Assembly (NCBI GenBank): GCA_963921825.1
Contig: OY997592.1
Location: forward strand, 65,306,336-65,370,335
Source: Erodium maritimum
Lineage: Eukaryota > Streptophyta > Magnoliopsida > Geraniales > Geraniaceae
Reading direction: 5' to 3'
Length of the DNA: 64,000 nt
Positions 23,414 to 34,633 of the stretch are shown piece after piece. Both the position numbers and the translations under genes were made by a program. The first letter of the stretch is position 1. Each line of letters begins with the position of its first letter. The notes beneath the pieces were generated by a model, which was given only the letters and a program-made list of their open reading frames with translations, was not told the origin of the DNA and made no database searches.

Positions 23414-25481
23414 ATGGTAGCAAAAAGAAGAATTAAAATGACAGAGGAGGAAGAGGGGACTACCCCGACCTCTACCGCTGCCCCGGCCCTAGCCGCTACC
23501 CAATCCGCTGCGCCCACCCCCTCCCCCATTTTGGTCAGGGGACTGCCGACACCAGCCATCCCAACTCGTCTGCCTCGCAATGGCCAGGGCCCGATGCTTT
23601 GATTCTGCCGTCAACCGCTTCGACCTCACAGCACGGAGGCCCGAGTCCGGGCGTGGCGGGAAGCTCGTCTACAGCGGGCGACGTTTGGTACGTCCGTAAG
23701 GCGGCCAAAAAACGGAAGGCTACCAAACGTTCCACCCCGTTGAGTATAAACTACGACGAGAGCGGGAACGACATCGGGAGCGATAGCGGGCCTGACTCAG
23801 ACTTAGACTCCGACTCCGACTCCGAGGAGGCCGTTGACGCCACTGTCAGTAGTGAGCCCGTCGACGCCACTCCGAACCCTGAGGTCGCCTCTGGTAAGAA
23901 AAAGCGGGGTGGTAAAAGGGGGTGGGTGTCCATTCGTAAGACAAACGATTATGTACAGAAACACGGAAGGTTAGAACTCGTCTACGACCCCGTGAGGAAG
24001 ACTGTGACCTGTCCGGGTCACCCGACAATAGATAGGGCGCGAGTGACCCGAGATATCGGGTCCATCATTCGGTCGCACTTGCCCATGTTGAGTAAAACAT
24101 GGGACGAGATTGTTGTGACAGATCGAGATATGGTAAAACGGAACCTCAAGGTACTTTTTTTCCACGTAAGCGTTGTTTATTTTTGTTTTTAATCGTTCCC
24201 GCATTAATTTCTCCACGTTTTGTTTGCAGGGGATGTACTTGTACAAGGAGGATGACAACCCGCTATGTGATTGGATCGAGAGTGAATTCCGCAATCTGTT
24301 CACAGACTGGAAGTCCAAGATCAACCGAGCGCGCAAAGCCAGAATGGCTGAAAAGAAGACCATATATATCACCCCTCCTTACGAGTTCGAACAACGTCTG
24401 GATGAGTGGGCCTTTCTTTGCGACCACTTCGATTCCGACAAGTTCAAGGTAAATGATATTGTTCATGATTAGATGTTTATATATATATTGTTCTAATTAT
24501 TCAATTAATTAGTATGATTTTTGTAAAAATGCCAGCTCAAGTCGCAGAAGGCATCTGACGCTCGGAAGAAAGTGAAGACCGTGCAAAGGGGCGGATCCTG
24601 CTCGATTGCAGGCCACTCTGAGAAGATTGCGAACAAATGCCCCAACAACCCGACGCCGCTCCTGGATGCATGTATGCATGTCTTCCCGCCAAACGACAAG
24701 AAAAAGGCAAACCGCATTAAAGGGGTTACTATTTTTTGTCCCGAACTTTATGTTTGCTCATTATATTTAATATTTATATTTAACATTTTGTTAATTATCT
24801 TCATTGTCGTTTAATAATTAGTAATTACATACCATTCATTTCTCTAAATCCTGGTTTGTTTCTGCGCAGAAAAAGATCGTCGCTGCGATCAGGGAAGTGC
24901 GACGGTCGGCCGATATCTCTACGCCTGTCCCAGTACTGGTTCAGGCCGAGGCACTAGCTGCCAAGCTGAACAAACCGAGGAAGGGCAGCCAGCAGCCAGG
25001 ATGCGGCAGGAGAGTCGTCCTCCCGACGCCGAAGTCGATGGCTACGTCCTCGACCTCCGCTGCTTCCGCCGAAGTCTCTCAACAAATAGAAGAGAGAGTG
25101 CAGGCGCGAGTGATAGAGCAGATGGCCAAGGCACGAGAGGAGCTGGTGAACCAATTCCGAGAAGAAAATGAGCAGATGACCAAGGCACAAGAGGAGCTGG
25201 CGAACAAACTCCGAGAAGAGAAGGAGCAGATGACCAGGGCACAGGAGGAGCTGGCGAACAAACTCAAGAAAGAGGTGGAACAACGGGAGCAGATGGAAGC
25301 TAGGAACGCGGCGATGGAAGCTAAGAATGCGACGATGGAGGAGAACCTAAAGAAGATAAACGACTATCTAAGCCGCTTGCCAGGAGTTATCCCGCCGGTA
25401 CAACAAAGTCCACTTAAGGACGGTTCGGGAAAGGATGGCTCGGGTAAGGATGGCTCCGATGGGTCCAAATTTAGACTATGA
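23414..25481 (+). CDS. TNP1/TNPA-like CACTA protein (Transposase_24 type)
   Basis: Exons by eye: 23414-24150 (with a frame break between about 23500 and 23600), 24230-24448, 24536-24724 and 24870-25481. The start ATG lies directly after an AG acceptor. Order: Ser/Ala/Pro-rich N-terminus; basic patch (KKRKATKR); acidic Asp/Ser run (DSDLDSDSDSEE); a conserved core (GRLELVYDPVRKTVTCPGHP, then LSKTWDEIV and CDWIESEFRNLF); the Transposase_24 signature (KSQKASDARK, then SIAGHSEKIA and TPLLDACMHVF); and a coiled coil with three copies of EQMTKAQEELANKLREE, ending KDGSGKDGSG. Family members bind the subterminal repeats and help TNP2 bring the ends together. The first-exon shift may be a mutation or an unrecognised small intron. 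Confidence 0.85.
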
Positions 25482-25654
25482 TGAACAATTATAAACAATT
25501 GTGATGAATATTTGTCGCGATATACATTTTGAACTACAGCGTGTATTTATATCTACTGTGTGTATATATATATAATTACTGTAGATATTAAGGTGTACGT
25601 TTAATTTGTTGCAGGTTTTACACGTTTGGGTGCACATTTTATAAATATTTTTTT

Positions 25655-26097
25655 TCGAAATCTTCTTTTAACCTCTACAACTACATATCAATCATCTGCG
25701 ACAATATTAGAGAATTGTAGAGGTTATAGGGTAAATATCCTCTAAGACTGCATCAATGTAGTCGTAGAGAATAAATATCCTCTAAGACTACATCCATATA
25801 GTCGTAGAGGATATCTATCCTCTAAAACAACATCATGTAGTCGTAGAGGAGAAATATCTTCTAAGACTACATCCATGTAGTCGTAGAGGATATTTATTCT
25901 CTAAGACAACATTCATGTAGTCGTAGAGGAGAAATATCCTCTACGACTACATTATGTAGTCGTAGATGATTTTTTTTTTCAATTAGTACGACTAAAAATA
26001 TTGTAGTCGTAGAGGAAAGGGATCTTACTTCTATGACACCTTAACTAACTTCTGCGACTCTTTTCTGTAGTCATAGAAGTTATAAACCCTTGTAGTG
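25655..26097. repeat. CACTA right subterminal repeat array
   Basis: About nine motif copies, mostly ATGTAGTCGTAGAGGA paired with TCCTCTAAGACTACAT, spaced by AT-rich linkers, then the terminal GTTATAAACCCTTGTAGTG. Compared with the left array more left half-motifs carry AAGACTACAT instead of ACGACTACAT, so the two ends are not identical. Confidence 0.9.
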
Positions 26098-26100
26098 GCT

Positions 26101-26345
26101 TCCCAGATCTGGAACGGGTTGCAGGTTCAACGTTGTCGCTCGTCGCCCTGAGTGGGTAGCAGTGGTCGTCGTCGTCTCTGCTCTGGTCCAGGTTGGGGAA
26201 ATCGATGCTCAGATGGTCAGGTTGATGGTCGGGGAGGTGGCTGAGATTAGGTCTGCGATTGTGAATGAGATGAACGAGTTGGGGGAGACGGCGTTGTTCA
26301 CAGCGGCGGAGAATGGGCATCTCGATGTGGTGAAGGAGTTGTTGG
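26101..26345 (+). pseudogene. Ankyrin-repeat gene fragment (ITN1-like)
   Basis: The plus-strand frame contains EIRSAIVNEMNELGETALFT followed by AAENGHLDVVKELL. NELGETALFTAAxxGHLDVVKELL is the first ankyrin repeat of plant ITN1/ACD6-type membrane proteins. Only one repeat remains, there is no convincing start, and the frame runs into AT-rich filler. It lies inside the Mutator-like element next to the CACTA insertion, so it is most simply a captured exon fragment. Confidence 0.7.
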
Positions 26346-26720
26346 GGTCAAATAAAGAATTAATGAAAAAATTGATTTTAAAAAAGAAAAGAATTTTAAA
26401 AGTGATTTTTTAAAATAAAATGATTTTTATAATAAAAAAAATGATTTTTTGAAATAAAAACTGATTTTTAAGAGTAAAAATTGATTTTTAAAATACAAAT
26501 TAATTTTACAAAATAGAATCTAAGTTTTATAAAATAAAAATATGATTTTAAAAATAAAAATAAATAAAAACTGAATTAATAAAAATTAAATTAAATCTAT
26601 TTTTTAAAGAATAAATTCTGATTTTTGTAAAATATAAACCTGATTTTTTGAAATAAAATATAATTTTTATAAAACATAAAACTGATTTTTTTTAAAAAAT
26701 AAATAAAAAGACTTTTTGAA
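26346..26720. repeat. AT-rich low-complexity tract
   Basis: Degenerate tandem of GATTTTTNAAATAAAA-type words, about 15-25 bp per unit. Non-coding filler between the ankyrin fragment and the right end of the Mutator-like element. Confidence 0.7.
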
Positions 26721-27099
26721 AACCAATGACATGGGTTTGAAGATTTGACTGTGGGTGAGGGGTATTATGGATTTTTTTAAGTGTTTGGATGGAAAATGGA
26801 TGGAAAATAGACTGAAACTAATGGTAGGTATCAAAGTGACACAAAATGGCATACTAGGGTATTGAGGTGCCATAAATGAAAGTTAGGGTATTGAGGTGAA
26901 AATAACTTATAGTTAAGGTATTGAGGTGACAATAACCCTTAATAATAAAACTCTACCAACAATAAACTGGATGGATATGAAGCAAGTCGTTTTCTCTCTC
27001 AATTGTCAAAATCTCCTTATTCTCGAGAAATCCTATCTCATTTATGGAGTCCTCTATCCCTGTTGTCGACTTGATTATCGTTAGTCCTCTCGGCGGTCT

Positions 27100-28545
27100 T
27101 GTCCCATTGTAGTCAGCCTTGGTACAGTCCCTTCCACGTGTGCCTCCAACCCGCCCCTCGTCGGCCGTGAGTCCTTCCATTGAAACAAGGTGCAGAAGAA
27201 ACCCTAAGCATTCTTCTGTCGCTCTGGTCTCTACTTCCCTCTTCTCCATGATGTCTCCCTTTCCTTCCCCGACCACGACAACCGTGGCCTTCTCTCTCGG
27301 TACGTTTGAACCTCCGAGTAAATCTCGTCTGGGTCGGCCTTTGAAGAACCAAAACCTAGCTTCCTCTGCAAGCAACGAAAACGGTTTTGGTGAATTCAAT
27401 TTCGTCGCCCTCCACTGTCGACTCGGTTGCCCCGTCGTCCACTCCCGGCAACGTGAAGGCTCTATCGCCTCTTGTAGCTGTCCCTGCTCTCCTACCCCCA
27501 GTGGACCTAGCTCCCCTCATCGCCACCTCTGCTTAGATCGTTTCCACCTTGATTCTCCCCACCGCACTGACTATGACAGTACCCATCACCAACCCGATGC
27601 CCCTATTGGTCTGGGCTGCTTTCAAAGAGAAAGATCACATGTTTGAACATGGGAGGCCGAAGCCAAGAAGGGCGGAGGTGGATGCTCTCTGTGAGGGGAT
27701 CGAGGTTCCCAACGTCGACCGTGTTCCCGTGATCTCGGCGCTGCTCACGCCACCACCGGGGATGGTTCACCGCCGTAGAACTTTCTGACCCAAGGAAGCT
27801 GGCTCAAACTCGGTGGCGCCTCCCTCTCCGGCATCTCTAGACTCCCAACTTTTCAACCTTCAAGATGACCTCTCGGCTTTCTCTTTGGAGGAAGAGCATG
27901 AAATCGAGGTGATGGCACCGTATACTTTGGTGAGCTCATCTGTTATGGCTAGACAATAATTTGCCATGATGGGTAAATTTTGGACGTCCAAGCCGCCCTG
28001 GAAGGAGGTTCTCCTTCAGATCATCATCAGGCATGAGGAAAATCAGCTGAGGGACTGCTGATCAAGGACATCGGATCGGGTATCTTCGGGTTTTACTACG
28101 AGACGGAGAAAGCCCGAGCATGAGTTCGAGATAACGAGCTGTGGTGCTTTGATGGGAGACCACTACTACTGGGTGACCTAGACCCGATGCCTAGAGAGCC
28201 CCCCACCTTGGATAGGATCCAATTATGGGTACACGCCTGTGGCCTTCCTCCTTTGGTCCGTACCAAAACCACGGGAGAAACGATCGGTGCAACGCTGGGG
28301 CTTTGTGTTCATGTTCCGTGCGATCAATGGGTACATGCTGGGGAGGATCAGTAAAGGTTAATTTCTGGCATCTTGTGGAGCGCCCCCTCCGCAAACAGCT
28401 TCCGCTTCACTTTTGGGAATTCCCCGACCTGGTTCGTGTCACTCTTACTTATACAAAACTACTTGTATTTTGTTATAATTGTGGTATGATAAGTCACATG
28501 GTGACCGAGTGCGACCGGGAGGTAGTGGGTACTCCCTTGCTTTGA
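27100..28545 (+). pseudogene. LINE (L1-type) ORF1 relic
   Basis: The clearest part is 27860-28520: DDLSAFSLEEEHEIEV, then a GKFWTSKP-type motif, a WCFDGRPLLLGDLDP-like strand reached after a shift, LDRIQLWVHACGLPP and finally a degenerate C-x2-C-x4-H-x4-C knuckle (YNCGMISHMVTEC). This is the ORF1 order acidic start, DUF4283, zinc knuckle. Multiple stops and shifts. The upstream part (27100-27860) is Pro/Ser-rich, and assigning it to the same element is tentative. No ORF2. Confidence 0.65.
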
Positions 28546-28555
28546 CTCCTCGATG

Positions 28556-28611
28556 TTGGAATTCCAAAAGGACCGTTAAACTGGGGAATTCCAAAAGGAC
28601 CGTTAAACTAG
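28556..28611. repeat. 27-bp tandem duplication
   Basis: Two adjacent near-perfect copies of a 27-bp unit beginning GGAATTCCAAAAGGACCGTT. Located at the 3' side of the LINE relic. Slippage or a local duplication. Confidence 0.9.
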
Positions 28612-29535
28612 AGATTGGTCGGACCCTATCTTCCACGACTCCCAACTCTCCTCCTAATCCACCTTGGCCTTCACTAGGGGTTGGGTTACTAAGGCTCGTC
28701 TTTTCCCTAACTTGGCATGACATTTCACCGGGCTTTGGACCACTGAAACCATCATCCACTGTTCCCACACAAGACTTCCTTCCTATCGCCTCGACACACA
28801 CGTGGAGTCCGAAGCACGTGGCCCCTCGGTCCGATCCACCACAGTCGGAACGCTCTGGTCGCTATAGCGTGGTTGATCGGCTTTGGATGAGCCTGTCCGA
28901 GAGCTGGTTGGAGCCGGTGCACAGTCGGCCATATCGGTGCTTGCACACCGTTGACGATGGCGGCAGTGTGGGGAAAGCGGCGGCGTGGGTAGAGCGGCGG
29001 CGAGGAGAGCTCGGGGGTGTGGGGGAGCGGGGGCGTGGGAAGAACGTGGTGGCTGTGGCGGCGACGAAGGGCGACTGGGCTTCAATCACCAGGATGGGAG
29101 TAATCGAGGATATGACAGCCACTGGATCCAGTGGAGGGACGGTGGTTGTCAGGGGCTTGATCATGCTGCGTTGGAGGTGCTGATCGGAGGTCATGACTGG
29201 GCGGTAGTTTTTGACGGCGATGAGAGGAGATTGGTATAACCCTAGGGTTCGAATAGAGACGCTCGCGTCCTCTAGATTCCTGTGTATAATCAATGCTTAA
29301 AGTAATGCATTTGTCACTTTAAAATGTTGGATAATATAGCGTTCGTGACTAACGCCTAAGAGTAAGTCCAAATATTTAACCAAAGAAATAAAACCCGTGT
29401 GTTCAAAGCCCAATTGAAAAACCCAACGGGCTCGATGAGGTGGCAGGTCAGGTAACGCTTCTCGGCGGGCATGTCAGCACACAAATCGGGTCGAAAAGTC
29501 AATCTACGATCTCGTACTGACAAAGTGAGAGAGAA
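28612..29535. other. Upstream region of the SDR gene
   Basis: GC-rich part to about 29240 with overlapping open frames on both strands (28783-29293) that show no domain, then AT-rich DNA up to the SDR start codon. The last 240 bases probably hold the SDR promoter and 5' untranslated region; no specific element is assigned. Confidence 0.45.
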
Positions 29536-32500
29536 ATGCATTTGAGCGAGAACGAGGGGATTGAGGGCAACACCTTCGTCGTCACCGGCGGCCTCGGCTT
29601 CGTCGGCGCCGCTCTCTGCTGCGAGCTGCTGCGGAGAGGAGCTTACCAGGTTCGGGCCTTTGACCTACGAGCCACCTCTCCCTGGTCTGCCGATCTCCAG
29701 TCCCGTGGTGTCAAGCTCATTCAAGGTCTCTTCACTCATCGCTTAGCTAAAATCTTTTCCGCTTACCTGATCTCAACTGTAAATGCTTATTCACCGATTA
29801 TATAGACTTCGATTCTAATTTTTTTTGATCATTCATGAAGTTAAATTTGGATCCGTTTGTCATGTTTCCTTTTGATTAATTGAGATTTGTTTGATTAATG
29901 AATCAATCAGTGCAGCTTTAATTTGGACAATTGATGTTCCTGACCATCGCCATGGAGTAATCTTTAGCGTATCATCAGTTGTAGAATTCTTCGCCAAACT
30001 TCTATAGTTGTTGATTTGGCATGCTAAGAACATATGATGACACTCCTTGATAACCTCAGCTTTAAATTGGACAATTGGAGTTTGAATATATCCTACTTTT
30101 ATTTATTTATTTTTAGGAGTCACAAGAATTTATTATACATTTGCATGTAACATTCGGAAGCGGATAAATGACACTTTAGCAAGTGCTGGAGTGAATTTAC
30201 TAATGTTCAAAAGGATATCACCACCTTTGCTGTTTTGAGTGCTTTGGCTGATGTTCTTAAGTTGGCATAAATTTAATGAAGTGATCCTAGAAGATGCCTT
30301 ATATTCCGAATTGAATCAGAGATCCTGTATAAATCTATGCCTAGCAACAGGTAGGATCAGTGAGTCTATGTTTCTCTTGCCCGGAAATGTTTTTTGTTCA
30401 AGTCAACCAAGTTATTATTTAACTTTCTTCTGATGCTTCCCAAAGGAACTTTTCAATGATAGAGGTGATAAACCAAATTATTGTGAAGTCTTGATTTCAT
30501 CATCTTTTCCTCTACTTGTGATTTTGTGCCCTGTATTTTTAACATACCTTTGCGCTCAATCATATAGCCTATTAAATAAAGCTTTGAGATTTCATGTTTA
30601 TTTGAACTGCAGCATGATACATTGTAGGCTATGCAACTTATTCTGTTACATGATGACAGGGGATGTTAGTCACAGAGAAGATGTTGGAAGAGCTCTGCGA
30701 GGTGCCCACTGTGTTTTCCACCTTGCTTCATTTGGCATGTCAGGGAAAGAGATGCTCCAATCTGGCCGTGTGGATGAGGTCAACATAAATGGAACCTGCC
30801 ATGTCTTGGAAGCTTGCATTGAGTTTGAGATCACAAGGCTTATCTATGTGAGCACATATAATGTTGTGTTTGGGGGAAAGGAGATTGTGAACGGCAATGA
30901 AAGGTTGCCATATTTTCCTATTGACGATCATGTAGACTCATATGGGCGCAGTAAATCATTTGCTGAGCAATTAGTTCTGAAGAGCAACAATCGTCCTTTT
31001 AAGTAAGTAATTTCAATCCAAAGATATTTATTTTTCCTCCCCATATCACAAAGAAGCAACTGTGACTTATCCATGTGTTAAGATGTGCCTTCACCAAATA
31101 AAATGTACCTACCAAACATAAAATATAGGGTTAATTGCAAAAAACTTACCATGTACTATGCAAATCCTTACCTGCCTCGAAGTATCGTTGCATTTCCTTA
31201 CTGTGTAGAAATTTTAAATTGTACTGTTCATTAGATCAGACGGAAAACCCAACTTAAAACCCCACTTGGCCAGCATGTGAGGCGGTTTTTTTTAATGATG
31301 CCGAAGCTAACCTTCAATGAGTATAGAAGACCATATCTTCTCCGTGTGTTGCAGCTATGGTGAGGACATGGTCTTCTATCCTCATTGAAGGTTAGTTTCG
31401 ACATTATTCAAATAATTCGCCTCAGACACCATGCATATGGGGCTTTAGTGGTGTTTTCTGTTGAATGTAACAAACATGCAATGATACTTCGAGGAGTGTA
31501 AGGAATTTCAGAACTTGCATAGTATAGGGTAAATTTTTGCAACTATCCCTAAAGTATATATTTGGACAGCTATGTACTTTTCTATTTATTTATTTTTTGC
31601 CCTTTTCTAGCTTTTGCTTCTTCCACTGGCTATGGATGGTTTACGTGTTTTTTCTTTCTATGCTGAATAGGAAGAAGGCTGGAAAATGTCTTTATACATG
31701 TGCAATTCGCCCAGCTGCTATCTATGGACCAGGCGAAGACAGACACTTTCCAAGGATCATGTCCCTCACCAAGTTAGGTCTCCTGCCATTCAGAATTGGT
31801 GACCAGAGTATTAAATCAGACTGGATTTATGTGGACAACCTTGTACTTGCTCTAATATTGGCAAGCATGGGACTTTTGGATGACATTCCAGGGAGAACTA
31901 AACACCCCGTCGCTGCTGGCCAAGCATACTTCGTATCTGATGGTTATTATCCTATTTTAACTTAGAATTTATGCTCATCAATGAACTCAAGATCAATCTT
32001 TTAAGTGGAATAAGGAGAATATTTTAGACATTTTAACCATTGTGTTTTCGTATTCCAGGGTCTCCAGTCAACACTTTTGAATTCATCCGGCCGCTGCTAA
32101 GAAGTTTGGGTTATGATGTGCCAAAGCCTTCCTTAGCCCTCAATCATGCTCTTATTTTGGGCAAGGTTTTTGAAACTGTCTATACATTCTTATATCCGTT
32201 GTTGAATCAGTGTTGGCTTCCTCAGCCATTGATCCTTCCCGCTGAAGTATTCAAGGTAGTTCAATAATTCATCTTCAGATCTATAGAGCTCATATATAGT
32301 ATTGTTGCTTCCTTGAAATAAAATTGAAGGTTTTAAACATTTGCACGAATAAACTAGTGATAAGGAAAACAATGTCATGTATAAGTATGGCTATCATCTT
32401 CAATTCATTAAGATCCTATTCTACTTTAAGACTTGTTCCAGTCACCAGCTTCATACAAATCCAGTCTTTCCTACCTTGTTAGGCCCAATTGCCTATTGGG

Positions 32501-33533
32501 TGGTGGTACAGGTACAAGCATGGGGATAGGGCATGCTACTAATTTGGTATGCAATATTGCAGTATTGTAGGGGTTAGGCTTGGCTGTTTATATATTTTGG
32601 TTCGTGTTACAATTGGGAGTTTTGATACTTGCAAGTGTTTTATATATTTATGGGACAATCTCACTCAGTTACCCTTAAGTATGCACCTTTCCCAATCAAC
32701 TATCCCTAAGTTCAAAAACTTTTTGACAACCTCCCTAAGTTTTTTTAACCCAAGCCCGTCAACTTTTTGAGTGTGAAATGATGGAAATACCCTTATTTAT
32801 ATTTATTTTTACACCAAAAAGTTGACGGAAATGGGGTAAAATGAAACTAAAAAAACTAAGGGAGTTGTCAAAAACTTTTCAAACTTAGGGGTACTTAGCG
32901 CAGAATGGTGCATACTTAGGGGTAGCTGAGTGAGATTATCCCTATATTTTTTTACACCCAAATAGAATAATAATTATATGGGATTCTTTAACCTCCAACT
33001 AAGTTGGGAACTTGCATAGTATGAGATGTGTTGCACATGACCAGGAACCCTGAAAACTCAGGACTCTTTGCTGAATGTATAGTGTGCTTTGGCAGGTTGG
33101 AGTTACCCATTATTTCTCATTCCTTAAAGCTAGAGAAGAGCTTGGGTACATGCCAATGGTGAGTCCTGAAGAGGGCATGGGAGCAACCATCTCATACTGG
33201 CAGGAGAAGGAGAAAAGGACTATAAAAGGTCCTGGAATATTCATGTGGTTGTTCTGTGTGCTTGGAATGATTCAGTTGTTTTGTGCTGCTTTCTTACCAC
33301 CAGTAGGACCTCTGGTATTCTTGAGAGCGATAAGCCTCTTTATATTCAGGTCAATTTGGGCGGTAAGGCTGGCGTACATCCTCGCTGCTGCAGCTCATGT
33401 AGGTGAAAGTGCGTATGCATGGCGATTGGCAAAGAGGGTGGATCCTGACAATTCTAGCAGATGGTTTTGGCAGACCTTTCTTCTTGGGTTTTTCTCTCTG
33501 CGCTTTTTGTTGAAGAAAGCGAAGCAATCATAG
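29536..33533 (+). CDS. SDR42E/3beta-HSD-like short-chain dehydrogenase
   Basis: Exons by eye: 29536-29725, 30660-31002, 31671-31942, 32059-32255 and 33096-33533, all with GT/AG introns and consistent phases, giving 479 codons plus TAG. An N-terminal Rossmann fold binds NAD(P): VVTGGLGFVGAALCCELLRR, then GDVSHREDV. The catalytic motif is YGRSK (YxxxK), preceded by YVSTYNVVFGG. IRPAAIYGPGEDRH and KSDWIYVDNLVLA are extended-SDR landmarks. The C-terminal 100 residues hold hydrophobic segments (MWLFCVLGMIQLFCAAF and later), suggesting membrane anchoring, and end in a basic LLKKAKQS tail. It resembles Arabidopsis At2g33630 and the animal SDR42E1 family, annotated as 3beta-hydroxysteroid dehydrogenase/isomerase-like; the true substrate is unknown. 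Introns 2 and 4 carry miniature elements. Confidence 0.93.
31128..31549. mobile_element. Foldback miniature element in SDR intron 2
   Basis: Inverted ends GGGTTAATTGCAAAAA / TTTTTGCAACTATCCC, with a second inverted block further in (CCTCGAAGTATCGTTGCAT / ATGCAATGATACTTCGAGG) and a third around CCTTCAATGAG. It is flanked by TAAAATATA (31119-31127) and TAAAGTATA (31550-31558), a 9-bp duplication with one mismatch. Length 422 bp, no coding capacity. The 9-bp duplication suggests a Mutator-like MITE. Confidence 0.8.
32652..32942. mobile_element. Foldback miniature element in SDR intron 4
   Basis: Ends GGGACAATCTCACTCAGTTA and TAGCTGAGTGAGATTATCCC are inverted copies. The whole 291 bp folds on itself (CTTAAGTATGCACC pairs with GGTGCATACTTAG). 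Flanks are TATATTTAT (32643-32651) and TATATTTTT (32943-32951), a 9-bp duplication with one mismatch. Mutator-like MITE by duplication length; lies between exons 4 and 5 of the SDR gene. Confidence 0.85.
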
Positions 33534-34633
33534 CTGCTTCTTGTAGTAATGTTCCAATGCACCGTTTTCAGAGAACTTGGTTACTAGAATGGAGCTTGAA
33601 ACGGGAAAAGAACTGCTCACAAGGGATCAGAAACATCATAGATTCATGAAAGATAAATGGAAAAAAATAATCACATTATTGAAGGATGTTCCAAATGAAA
33701 CATGCTGCAAATTCTGCACATCTGTTTGTTTGGTACATTAGAATTTGCTATCTTGTGTTATACACAATTTTTCAGTTTACTGCTTGAGTGTACCAGTTTA
33801 CTACCCTCAACTTTTATGTATGCCAGTTTACCATCATGATTTTTTAAGTGTGCCGATAAACTACCCTATACTATGCTCGCACAATCAAATTAAGTTGTGT
33901 AAAATCTGTTAAGTTTAGGGTATAGGTAAAATGAAATGCTGAAAATGTCTTTTTGTGTTCAGCCACATCAAGTACAAACATAACTTTGGCATTTCATTTC
34001 TTGAAACCCTAAATTCAATTAATTCTATACTAAATAGACAGCAAGCTTTGGTAGTAATTCTATACTAAATAGACAGTATAAGTACAGAATGGTCAACTAA
34101 AAGCTTGCTGTTAAGATAGTAAACTGACATTTAAAAGTTAAGGGTAGTAATGTTGTATTGTATTGCAAGCTTCAAGTTATGCTGCTCTGAATCAATTCTG
34201 GGAATTGAACAAGATGAAATTTGTTGTTTGTATGAGGTGAGTAAGCCATAACCTGAGTTTCAAATTTGACTAATAAGGGGAATTAGATTCCATTCAGTTC
34301 CTTAACTTGATCAAAGTGATTCAATCAAAGTTCCAATACATCAACACAACACCTAAAGAGCCAAATCATAAATCATCCACACCTCTTCTTAACATCTCCT
34401 ACACCAACAGGTGCTCTCTAGTCTCAAGAAACATTCTAAAACTGGAACCTATAGGTGCAAACAGCGCCTAACTGCTCGGTACAAGCTAGAAATACAAGAG
34501 TCAAACAGATAACAATCTTACAGTCCTACATTATTCTACTAAACTTACACCACCAAGGCTTGACTTACAATGATTTGAAACACAACATCAGCGCCTGCGC
34601 CTACATAGATCAGTTGAGAAAACAAGGCATTGC
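33534..34633. other. Region between convergent SDR and AHL genes
   Basis: Holds the 3' untranslated regions of both genes and one foldback element (33791-34160). No coding sequence recognised; an open frame at 34455-34664 overlaps the AHL 3' side and is probably chance. Confidence 0.6.
33791..34160. mobile_element. Foldback miniature element downstream of SDR
   Basis: Left end ACCAGTTTACTACCCTCAAC and right end (complement) ACAACATTACTACCCTTAAC are inverted copies continuing for about 45 bp each. A 26-bp internal duplication (TTCTATACTAAATAGACAG core) occurs at about 34022 and 34056. No target duplication is clear. About 370 bp, non-coding. Confidence 0.65.

Larger units (their letters stand above)
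16036..26097 (+). mobile_element. CACTA (En/Spm) transposon, 10,062 bp
   Basis: Begins CACTACACCAGCTTTTTAC and ends AACCCTTGTAGTG (complement CACTACAAGGGTT), flanked by the 3-bp duplication GCT (16033-16035 and 26098-26100). Both ends have dense arrays of the subterminal motif CTACGACTACAT / ATGTAGTCGTAG. It carries a TNP2-like transposase gene (16962-20823) and a TNP1-like gene (23414-25481) in the same direction, the standard layout of autonomous CACTA elements. Lesions in the first gene suggest this copy is inactive or needs help in trans. Target is the interior of the Mutator-like element. Confidence 0.95.
14926..26938. mobile_element. Mutator-like composite element with long inverted ends
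   Basis: The two ends are inverted copies built from about 30-bp blocks of CACCTCAATACCCTAACTTTC. At the left they lie at 14937-14953 and 15528-15590, split by a hAT element. At the right they lie on the complementary strand at about 26820-26938, with a conserved neighbour TTTTCCATCCATTT. TTAATAATA occurs at 14917-14925 and 26939-26947, a 9-bp target duplication as expected for Mutator-like elements, though AT-rich. No MURA transposase is present. Excluding the two nested insertions, the body is about 1.4 kb and carries an ankyrin-gene fragment, so it resembles a Pack-MULE. Confidence 0.65.

Noticed and set aside
28783-29293. Minus-strand frames of 100-143 residues upstream of the SDR gene
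   Set aside because: Low-complexity Pro/Ser/Thr composition, no motif, and overlapping frames on the other strand.
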